Assembly (NCBI GenBank): GCA_016926595.1
Contig: JAFGOG010000304.1
Coordinates: forward strand, 1 to 25,876
Reading direction: 5' to 3'
Origin: Anaerolineae bacterium
Lineage (GTDB): Bacteria > Chloroflexota > Anaerolineae > JAAYZQ01
DNA length: 25,876 nucleotides
A program made the translations under genes and the position numbers. Shown here piece by piece: positions 14,904 to 21,824 of this stretch (positions are counted from its first letter, which is position 1; the number at the start of each line of letters is the position of its first letter). The notes below the pieces were generated by a model, which did no database searches, was not told the origin of the DNA, and saw only the letters and a program-made list of their open reading frames with translations.

Positions 14904-17333
14904 CTAAAAGAGGAGCCGCAATGTGGCAATGGTGCCCGGCATGTGCAGGCGAACGCCCTCGCCTTCCACTGCCAACGGCCGGATGTCACGCTCGCGGGCG
15001 TCGCACAGGGACGCCCCCCGGATGGCCCGATCGGGCCAGGTGACGGTGATGGCGGAATCGGGCACAGTCAACGTGTACAGACGCAGGATCACCCCTTCGC
15101 CCCGCGAGGCCGGCTTGACGGCCGTAATCCGGACGTCGGGCCGATCGACGGCCGGCGCGGCAGCAACCCGGCGGCGCAGCTCGATGCGATCGGTCACGTC
15201 CCAGGGGCTCTCGGCCAGGCAGTCGATCCAGAGGGGCAGATCGGCTTGCGGCCAGTCGCCGCCCGCGGTGAACAGGAGGGCGTATTCCAGGGCATACATC
15301 TCTCGCTCATGGCCGGTGGCCGGGTTGCCCGGAATGGGGACCAATCCGAACATCTTTTCGCGCGTGGCATTGCGATGGGCCACCAGCTCAACATACACGC
15401 CCGGCCGGTAGGAAACCGCCCCCGGCAGCGCCTGCAGCAGCACCAATCCACACGGGCACTGCTCGTCGGACAGCGATACAAGGTGCTGGAACGGCCAGAA
15501 GGTCGGATCGTAGATACGCTGGGGCGGGCGGGCAATCACGCCGCCCGGTGTGTCCATCACCAGCCGCTCGGTCACAATGTCGGTGCCCCAGCGCACCGTC
15601 ACCGTCTGCCGCGCCGCCGCCCGGCCCTCCACGCAGCAGCGAATCAGCGGCGAATCGCTGCGCAGCCACAACGAGCGACGAAAAGTCTCACCGCCCAGCA
15701 CGGTTGTGCCCGACAGCTCCAACCCGCCAGCCACTTCACGGACCTCGACCGGGCCCACTACCTGGCCCGGCCCCTTTTCTTTCCAGCGCCCCCCCCAGAA
15801 CTCGTGCCCCATGCGCCACAGTCCACCCGTCTCCTGGTAGCCGATCAACTCGTTCGAGGGGCCGGTCAGCAGCGCCTGGCCCGTATCGGCCCGGTGCAAA
15901 CTGGCGATGGTCCCTCCCCCCTTTTCGTCGACCTGGATGAGATAGTGTGACGTGCGCACCTCAACCATGCCGTTCCGGCGCTGCCAGGCGGGCACCGCCG
16001 GGGTCACGGTGCTGGCAGCAGGCTCTGGCCACACCGGGCTCAACCGATTGATGGCCGCGCGGGCGGATGCGGTGGCTTCTTCCAGCCACGGAATCTGCTC
16101 CTCGTCCACCACCGGGTCCGGCGAGGTGCCGGTGATAAAATCGTGGTGGTTGCTGGCCGCGGCGTGCCACCAGGCATCTTGTAGTGCCGTAGTGATTGCC
16201 GGTTCGGCCCCCCGGTTTTCTGGCAGCCACGACAACCGCTCGGCCAGCAGCAGGTCGTCGACCAGGTGGTGGCAGCGCTGCTTGAGCGCCGGGCGCGCGG
16301 TGTAAAAGCCGGTCCAATAGGGATTGGGATCCAGCGCCAGTACCGGCAGTTGATCGCGATAATCCTCGACCAGCGCGAGGTAGTCATCCAGGCCGGCCAG
16401 GACGGCCCAGATGCCGGTTTGTGGATAGTGGTTCTGATTGTAACGGTCAAGCAGCTCCACCAGGTCGGGGATCGGCTCGACAAAGTCGAACCCGATGGGG
16501 CAAAACAGATAGGGTGTGCGGCTGTACGGCTGCAACTGGGCCACGTACTGGCCGATGCGCCGCGCCACGTGTCGATCGGAGCGCGCCGGCCAGGCAACTC
16601 TGACCAGGTACACCCGCGTCAGGCCCCGAAAAGCGAGCATGTCGCCCTGGCCATAGGTATAGGCGTTCCAGTGGCACAGGAGCTCGGCCCCGCTCCGGTC
16701 GCGCCAGACAAAGTCCAGCGACCCCTCCTTTTTGAGCAGCAGCTCGGCGCTCGAGCCGGGGCGGGGGAAACGCCCGGCGGGTTCCAGGTCGCAGCCGACA
16801 AAGTGCATGCCATCCACGCGGGTGATCGCCGTGCGATCAAAGCCCGCCGCGTTCAGCAGCGAAGGCAACGCCGGCGAGCAGCCAAAGCTGTCGGCGAAAT
16901 AGGCCAGCCTGGGTTCCTGGTGCAAGCCGTTGGCCCGCAGCCATTCCTGCCCAAGTAGCAGGTCGCGCAAGATGGCCTCGGTGCTGGGCAGCAGCGTATC
17001 GGCGGTGGTCACGCCGCTGCTGGTCAGGCGCAAACGCCCCTCGTTGATCAGCGCGCCTAGCCGTTCTCGCTGCGCGGGACAGCGATCCCAGTACATGCGC
17101 AGGAAAAACACACACTCGATGGAATAGACCCGCCGTGGCTGGCTTTCCAGGGCATCCAGCGCGGCGTCGAGGTTGGCGTGCACAAAGCGCTGGTAGTACG
17201 CTTCCGAGGTGAGCATCCAGTTCGGATCCCAGTGGCTCGACTCGGCAAAGATGAGCACACGGTCGGCCTGGTCGGGAATCTGCAGACGACGGCGCAGTGA
17301 CTCGTCCTCTGACCGCGAGATCGACTCCATCAT
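14904..17333 (-). CDS. Glycoside hydrolase family 38 alpha-mannosidase
   Basis: Predicted 809-residue retaining alpha-mannosidase, zinc-dependent in this family. Signature elements in order: SHWDPNW with His34 and Asp36 (metal ligands), ADSFG with Asp148 (the nucleophile and metal-ligand position), and NHHDFITGTSPDPVVDEE with Asp398 in the His-His-Asp-x-Ile-Thr-Gly-Thr motif. The C-terminal half (about 440-809) is beta-rich, as in GH38. One variation: the usual DSFGHS reads DSFGCS. There is no signal peptide, so it should act in the cytosol on imported or recycled mannosides. ATG 17333 overlaps the upstream small gene as ATGA and follows AGGGG; ATG 17330 is an equally close alternative. The gene converges on tRNA-Lys. 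Confidence 0.9.
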   Translation of the reverse strand: MMESISRSEDESLRRRLQIPDQADRVLIFAESSHWDPNWMLTSEAYYQRFVHANLDAALDALESQPRRVYSIECVFFLRMYWDRCPAQRERLGALINEGRLRLTSSGVTTADTLLPSTEAILRDLLLGQEWLRANGLHQEPRLAYFADSFGCSPALPSLLNAAGFDRTAITRVDGMHFVGCDLEPAGRFPRPGSSAELLLKKEGSLDFVWRDRSGAELLCHWNAYTYGQGDMLAFRGLTRVYLVRVAWPARSDRHVARRIGQYVAQLQPYSRTPYLFCPIGFDFVEPIPDLVELLDRYNQNHYPQTGIWAVLAGLDDYLALVEDYRDQLPVLALDPNPYWTGFYTARPALKQRCHHLVDDLLLAERLSWLPENRGAEPAITTALQDAWWHAAASNHHDFITGTSPDPVVDEEQIPWLEEATASARAAINRLSPVWPEPAASTVTPAVPAWQRRNGMVEVRTSHYLIQVDEKGGGTIASLHRADTGQALLTGPSNELIGYQETGGLWRMGHEFWGGRWKEKGPGQVVGPVEVREVAGGLELSGTTVLGGETFRRSLWLRSDSPLIRCCVEGRAAARQTVTVRWGTDIVTERLVMDTPGGVIARPPQRIYDPTFWPFQHLVSLSDEQCPCGLVLLQALPGAVSYRPGVYVELVAHRNATREKMFGLVPIPGNPATGHEREMYALEYALLFTAGGDWPQADLPLWIDCLAESPWDVTDRIELRRRVAAAPAVDRPDVRITAVKPASRGEGVILRLYTLTVPDSAITVTWPDRAIRGASLCDARERDIRPLAVEGEGVRLHMPGTIATLRLLF

Positions 17334-17482
17334 GCATCCCCTTTTCGCTCGTCCCACGGCATTCGCATACCACCAAAGTACGGGAATCGGATATGCCCGA
17401 AGGCGCCCAAGAGGACAAGTCCTGCGCCACCCAGTACCAGAATGGCCAGTATCATGCCGATGTTCTCACCTAGCCAGGACAT
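17330..17482 (-). CDS. Small single-span membrane protein (50 aa)
   Basis: Predicted 50-residue protein with one hydrophobic helix (about residues 9-28, Ile/Leu/Val/Gly-rich) followed by a short basic-aromatic tail FGHIRFPYFGGMRMPW. The case for a real gene is its very strong ribosome binding site (GGAGGGGAGGAG, 5 nt before ATG 17482) and the ATGA overlap of its stop with the GH38 start. The shape is loosely like DUF2905-type small membrane proteins, but I cannot assign it. It may serve mainly to couple translation into the mannosidase gene, or be a membrane partner. Confidence 0.65.
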   Translation of the reverse strand: MSWLGENIGMILAILVLGGAGLVLLGAFGHIRFPYFGGMRMPWDERKGDA

Positions 17483-17518
17483 TTTTCTCCTCCCCTCCCT
17501 GTATGGGTCCTCTCCCAC

Positions 17519-17552
17519 TTGAGCCAGGATCTCTGCTTTTTCCCAGGCTCAA
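17519..17552. other. Intergenic hairpin downstream of the P-type ATPase
   Basis: TTGAGCC (17519-17525) and GGCTCAA (17546-17552) form a 7-bp stem, extendable by two pairs past a T-T mismatch. It lies in the 98-nt gap between the ATPase stop and the small membrane gene. With no T-run it may attenuate rather than stop transcription, or mark an RNA-processing point. Confidence 0.4.
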
Positions 17553-17580
17553 AGCCGTGGCCCGGCAACCGGCTGGACCG

Positions 17581-20046
17581 TCAACGGTCGACAGGCTGCA
17601 GCTCCACTTCCAGGTAACGGTCGAACAGCTTGAGCTTCCACGTGAACCGCAGTACCAGCATCCACACCAGCGTGATGCCGCCAATGATCAGGGCATCCAC
17701 CGGCTGGCGCAGCCCGCCGAGGCTGAAAAAGTCATTCAGGGCTGGCACCCAGGGGCTGATGAGCATGACGACAAAGAGGCCCAGGACCAGGATCGTCGGC
17801 CGCCAATCGCCGGCCAACTGGTCGCCGCCTGCGAAAAAGCGGGTCGGCGGCTCGACAAAGACCACCAGCAGCAGGCCGGTGGTAATCGTGGCATAGGTCA
17901 TCATGAGCTGGCTATACGCTATATCGCGGGTGGTCGTGTAAAACCAGGCATAGACCAGGCTCAGGGCAGGGGCGGTGACGATGGTTGCCGGAATCACAAA
18001 GTTGGCAAGCCGCCGCAGGACGCTGCCATGGGGCACCGGGGCAGGCCGGGCCCACAGCGCCAGCGCCAGCGAGGGGATCGACAGGGTAAAGATGGCGATG
18101 ACCGAGTTCTGCGCCGGGGTGTACGGAAAGCCGGCCGCGAGCATGGACACGGTGGCGATGTTGATCGCCAGGCACAAGATGCGCGTCAGGTAGAGCCTGA
18201 GCACGTCGCCCATGCTGTTCATGATTCGCTGGCCTTCCAGAAACGCCTCGGGCAGCGCAGAAAAGGCATCTCCCAGAAGCACAATGTCGGCGACGCCGCG
18301 GGTGGCCGGCGTGCCGCTTTGCATGGCGATGCTCAGTTTGGCGTGCTTGAGCGCCAGCACGTCGTTGACACCGTCGCCCGTCATGGCGGCGTAGCGGCCG
18401 CGGGCGCGGAGCGCCTGGACCAATCGCTGCTTCTGCTCCGGAGTGATGCGGCCAAAGATCGCCGCCTCACCGGCGGCCTGGGCGAACTGGCTGTCGTCCA
18501 TCGCCGCCAGGTCGAGGCCGGAGACGACTGGCAGGGGGGCGCCCTCTTCGCCCAGCCCTGCCTGTCTGGCCAGGGCGGCCACGGTCTGTGGGTTGTCGCC
18601 GGAGATGATCTTGACCTGGATCCCGGCCTGGCGAAAGCCGTCGAGTGTGCGGCGCGCATCCGGCCGCAGTTCGTCGGTAAAGCCGAGCAGCCCCAGTGAG
18701 ATGAGATCGGGGGGCAGGCATGGCTGGCCGCCCGGGTCGGACAGGGGCACCATCTCGGGCCGGAAGGCGAACATGACCACCCGCTGCCCCTCTTCCGCCC
18801 ACTCCTGCGCGGTCGCCTGCCAGGCGCCGTCCCCCTGTGCCAGGGCGGGCTCTAGTATTTCGGGGGCGCCGAGCACGTACGTTCCGTGGATAACCGGCTC
18901 CGAGTCCGTGTCGTCAAAGGCAAGCGCGCTCCACTTGCGGGCCGAAGAGAAAGGCACCTCATCCCGGATAGGCCGCAGCGCGCCGTCGCAGGCGGCCGCG
19001 ATGGCCTCCGAGGTACGGTTGGCCACCGATACGCTCCGGGCGTACGCGCCCAGGATCTGCCGGACGCTGTCCGCGTCCAGGTGCGCCAGGGGCACGACCT
19101 CGTTCAGGCGGATCTTGTTGGCCGTCAGCGTGCCGGTCTTGTCCAGGCAGAGCACGTCCACATGGCACAGCGACTCGACCGCGTTCGACTTTTGCACCAG
19201 CGCCCCCTTGTCTACAATCCGCACCGCGCCGAGGGCATAGGTCACCACGATCATCAGAAAGAGGCTGCTGGGCGCCAGGCCAAAGACCACCGAGGCAGCC
19301 TGGACACTCTCGAGGATGGTGAGATTGTGGTTGATAATGTAGTCATCGACGATAAGCACGCCGAAAAAGAGCACCAGGAGCAGGAGGACGCGGACCGCCA
19401 GGTTGACCTCGCGCTGGAGCGGGGTCAGCTCACGGGTGAACGTGCGAGCGCTCTGGGCCAGCTTGTTGGCAAAGCTCTCCTTGCCGACCTTTTGCGCCTC
19501 ATAGACGACGCGTCCGTTAAGGACAAAGGTGCCCGAGTAGACGACATCGCCGGGCTTTTTGGGCACCGGATCTGACTCACCGGTCAGCAGCGATTCGTCC
19601 AGGTCCGCTCCCCGGTCGCTTACCAGGACGCCGTCCACGAGTATCTGGTCGCCGGGGCCGGCTACCAGGAGGTCGCCCACCACCACGGCCGACGGGTCGA
19701 CCTCCTTCTCCTGCCCCTCGCGGATGACTATGGCCCTGGGGCGGGCCAGCAGGGCGATGCGATCCAGCTTGATCTTGGCCCGGACCTCCTGGGCCGTGGC
19801 GATGAGGGCGTTCACGAGCCCAATGGCGGCCGTGAAAAAGGCATCGCGGGGACTGCCCAGCAGCAGCAACACGCCGCCCAGGCCAAAGAGCACGAGGTTG
19901 AAGAAGGTGAGCAGGTTCTCGCGAACGATCTGGCCGTACGTGCGGCCTGTCTTGAGCCGGGCGTCGTTGCCCAGGCCCCTGGCCCGCCGCTCGGCCGCTT
20001 CCTGCTCGGAGAGGCCGCAGAGGACGACCGGCTCGTTGTGCATCAT
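17581..20046 (-). CDS. P-type cation-translocating ATPase (CtpE-like)
   Basis: Predicted 821-residue membrane ion pump of the HAD family. Seen in order: N-terminal GLSEQEAAERRARG cation-ATPase start, two TM helices, actuator TGES (155-158), TM3-TM4, phosphorylation motif DKTGTLT with Asp302, a short nucleotide-binding domain, SGDNP, TGDGVND (about 556-561), then about six C-terminal TM helices. The N-terminus and overall layout resemble actinobacterial CtpE, reported as a calcium transporter. The TM4 ion-binding motif, usually PEGL or similar, is PSSL (259-262), losing the carboxylate that co-ordinates calcium in relatives. Transported ion therefore uncertain. ATG 20046 has GGAAGGGG about 8 nt upstream. 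A weak -10-like TATAAC lies in its leader without a convincing -35. Confidence 0.88.
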   Translation of the reverse strand: MMHNEPVVLCGLSEQEAAERRARGLGNDARLKTGRTYGQIVRENLLTFFNLVLFGLGGVLLLLGSPRDAFFTAAIGLVNALIATAQEVRAKIKLDRIALLARPRAIVIREGQEKEVDPSAVVVGDLLVAGPGDQILVDGVLVSDRGADLDESLLTGESDPVPKKPGDVVYSGTFVLNGRVVYEAQKVGKESFANKLAQSARTFTRELTPLQREVNLAVRVLLLLVLFFGVLIVDDYIINHNLTILESVQAASVVFGLAPSSLFLMIVVTYALGAVRIVDKGALVQKSNAVESLCHVDVLCLDKTGTLTANKIRLNEVVPLAHLDADSVRQILGAYARSVSVANRTSEAIAAACDGALRPIRDEVPFSSARKWSALAFDDTDSEPVIHGTYVLGAPEILEPALAQGDGAWQATAQEWAEEGQRVVMFAFRPEMVPLSDPGGQPCLPPDLISLGLLGFTDELRPDARRTLDGFRQAGIQVKIISGDNPQTVAALARQAGLGEEGAPLPVVSGLDLAAMDDSQFAQAAGEAAIFGRITPEQKQRLVQALRARGRYAAMTGDGVNDVLALKHAKLSIAMQSGTPATRGVADIVLLGDAFSALPEAFLEGQRIMNSMGDVLRLYLTRILCLAINIATVSMLAAGFPYTPAQNSVIAIFTLSIPSLALALWARPAPVPHGSVLRRLANFVIPATIVTAPALSLVYAWFYTTTRDIAYSQLMMTYATITTGLLLVVFVEPPTRFFAGGDQLAGDWRPTILVLGLFVVMLISPWVPALNDFFSLGGLRQPVDALIIGGITLVWMLVLRFTWKLKLFDRYLEVELQPVDR

Positions 20047-20115
20047 GGCTGTCACCCCTTCCCCACGAGCTGTTATACCTCACAACAGAATGACTCTGGC
20101 TTCTACGGGCGCACG

Positions 20116-20550
20116 CTAAATGCCCAAGTACTTCTCAACTTGCTGCGTGATAAAAAGTGCTTGCTCCTGCTTTTTGAGACCGCCAACCAGCTCCACACTT
20201 TGCTCATCACGTGTGAGGGCGTGCACTTTATAGGTATGGGTCGTCCTGGTTCCGAGACCTCCGCAGGAGCGGGATTGGTGGATCTCTTCTTTTGTGTATA
20301 CCTTCTTGACATTAGAGACCTTCATTCCCTTGTTGCCCGGCCACGGTACCGGTTGACTGTGCCCGCGTTCGAGTACACCCAGAAGAGTACCCAACCCACA
20401 AATACCAGGCCAATTGCCTGGAGCAAGGTTTCCCAGCCGAACCATTTCCAAACGATCTCGATATCTGAGCCACGGTGGAAAAGTTCCATATGGGCAGGAG
20501 GCGGAGGCTCCACCCTGGCAGGCTGCGCTGGCTCGGTCTTGGCTGCAGGC
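20116..20550 (-). pseudogene. Remnant of a membrane protein gene with internal deletion and frameshift
   Basis: Two frames each hold part of what looks like one protein. The first, ending at TGA 20322, has a Pro-rich lead, then MELFHRGSDIEIVWKWF (Met at 20489) and a TM helix ending VLFWVYS. The second, ending at TAG 20116, has PVPWPGNKGMKVSNVKKVY, a beta-rich stretch and the end EQALFITQQVEKYLGI. From memory, a bacterial membrane-protein family starts with a similar IVWRWF-plus-TM segment, carries LPWPGN in mid-protein and ends in a QALFIEQQIEK-LGI-like tail. If so, the second TM and connecting region are missing here and the frame has shifted near 20340. Alternative: two tiny genes, 55 and 69 residues, joined by an ATGA overlap at 20322-20325; the first lacks a ribosome binding site. 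Confidence 0.55.
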
Positions 20551-20928
20551 GCTGATGGTGCTCTGCATCCGGTCGGGCGGTTGGATGCCGCCGGCCAGGC
20601 GTGCCGGGATCTCCATCCCGCCAGCGACGGCCGGGCCACTGAGCGTGATCTGCATCTCTCCGTTGAAGCGATAGGCGCTGGCCTGCTGCGAGGTCTCAAA
20701 GGCGGCCTGCAACAAAGCCTCGGCTGACGGCGGCGCCGGGGTCGCCGTGGGTTTCGGTGTGGCCGTCGGCATCGGCGTTGCCGGCGGCGGGACGGGCGTG
20801 GAGGTAGCCGGCACAGTCGTCGGCGTGGGGGGAACCGGCGTGGCTGTTTCCGTGGCCGCGCACGCCGCCAGGAGCAGAGCACTGAACATGAGGCTCAGCA
20901 GAAAACCGACGCGTTGTTCCTTTCCCAT
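20551..20928 (-). pseudogene. Truncated lipoprotein gene (5' part)
   Basis: Starts at ATG 20928 with GAGGAGGG just upstream. Signal peptide with lipobox LLAAC, a Thr/Pro linker of about 40 residues, then the beginning of an LppX/LprG-like or LolA-like fold (AEALLQAAFETSQQASAYRFNGEM...). Homologous-looking folds need about 200 more residues, but after PPDRMQSTIS the frame runs into DNA whose sense reading is another protein. The open frame continues to 20116 (270 residues in all) as a chimera. A weak promoter candidate lies at 21089-21061 (TTGGAT, 17 nt, TTTAAT). A short chimeric lipoprotein could still be made. Confidence 0.6.
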
Positions 20929-21301
20929 TGTACCCTCCTCATTTCATTCCGCAAACCGGTGTGGCGAGCAAAGTGCCTCGCGCCTGTGCTATGCCGTTGG
21001 CGGGCAAGTCCAGGCCGACTCTGCCCTCAGAACTACTGTCCTCCTGCCAGTGCTGCCACCATTAAAGCACATCGAGGCTACCAATCCAAGATCACGAACT
21101 ACCAAAAAGTGTCAAAAGAGGATCGCCTTGATCGTTCAGAGCCTGATCAAGACGATAGAGTTGCCGGAAAGATCGCACTACCTCCACACCTTCTGACCTG
21201 TGGACGTGTGTGACCGACGCTGCCCCGCTGTGGGTGCAATATCCGGCGCAAATGGACGATGTGCAGGCACCTTGCAACGGACCAGGGGAATAGTATGGTG
21301 C

Positions 21302-21341
21302 CTTTACTGTAAAGTATACAGGTGAACTCGGTATCTGTCAA
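21302..21341 (-). promoter_or_regulatory. Orphan promoter overlapped by a palindromic operator
   Basis: Minus strand: TTGACA (21341-21336), 17-nt spacer, TATACT (21318-21313), 11/12 consensus. The perfect inverted repeat CTTTAC-T-GTAAAG (21302-21314) overlaps the end of the -10 box and covers the predicted start near 21306, a classical repressor position. No intact gene follows for almost 400 nt; the next is the truncated lipoprotein gene at 20928. Confidence 0.65.
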
Positions 21342-21388
21342 GCACGAGTTTTCTAGCGTGGGAGACTCGGTAGCCAATTCTCGGTGCA

Positions 21389-21409
21389 GCGGCAGACTGC
21401 CTCTGCCGC
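21389..21409. other. 8-bp perfect hairpin
   Basis: GCGGCAGA (21389-21396) and TCTGCCGC (21402-21409) enclose a 5-nt loop. It lies between the 3' end of the protease remnant and the orphan promoter, where a terminator for a minus-strand gene would be expected, but no T-run follows. Confidence 0.45.
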
Positions 21410-21495
21410 AGGTACCGGGCAGAGACCGCATTCTGCTTATCCTCTGGAAGATTCGGACCATGTTCACACTGGGCCAACCGCATCGCTCTACATCC

Positions 21496-21753
21496 TCAGC
21501 CAGCAGGTGCCGGCTCCTGGTACACGGCCGGATGATCGGAGGGCAGTCTTTTCCACATCCGGTCGATCAGGATGATCGCCAGGGCGGCAGCCAATTTCAG
21601 CACGAGATACATAGTCCAATCCTGGATGAGAAGAATCCGCGCAGTCGTGTTTTCTGCCGCATGGAGTATCCCAGCTACCAGGATAGTGCCTTCGGATTGG
21701 CCACCTGTCCTATCTTCCGCCCAATACTGGACGGCATCGCCCTTTCCTGCATT
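21496..21753 (-). pseudogene. 3' remnant of a CPBP (CAAX) intramembrane metalloprotease gene
   Basis: An 85-codon open stretch bounded by stop codons and lacking any usable start codon encodes the typical C-terminus of a CPBP/Abi-family protease. GTILVAGILHAAENTT contains the third family motif (His-x-x-x-Asn, HAAEN), followed by a last TM helix (YLVLKLAAALAIILI) and a short cytosolic tail. The first two motifs (Glu-Glu-x-x-x-Arg and Phe-x-x-x-His) and all upstream helices are absent; a TAG at 21754-21756 closes the frame. Normal members have roughly 200-300 residues. It is therefore a truncated gene, lost from its 5' side. Confidence 0.7.
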
Positions 21754-21824
21754 CTAGACCTCCCCTGAACGCTCGGGCTTGGTGGCGGGTTGATACTATT
21801 GACAAGTGGGGGAGATGAGAAGAG

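Larger units (their letters stand above)
20929..21495. other. Stretch without a credible gene
   Basis: 567 nt with only short, unconvincing open frames on both strands. One minus-strand frame (21277-21092) ends in RQLYRLDQALNDQGDPLLTLFGSS, which has a protein-like composition and may be the tail of a lost gene, but I cannot identify it. Other contents are the promoter and operator at 21302-21341 and the hairpin at 21389-21409. Its base composition is less G/C-rich than the flanking genes. Confidence 0.6.

Noticed and set aside
21092..21277. 61-codon minus-strand frame after the orphan promoter as a gene
   Set aside because: No ribosome binding site and no recognisable domain; only its last 25 residues look protein-like, so it is at most a remnant.
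21799..21804. TTGACA just before the M28 gene as its -35 box
   Set aside because: The -10 would fall on the start codon region, with no TATAAT-like sequence.
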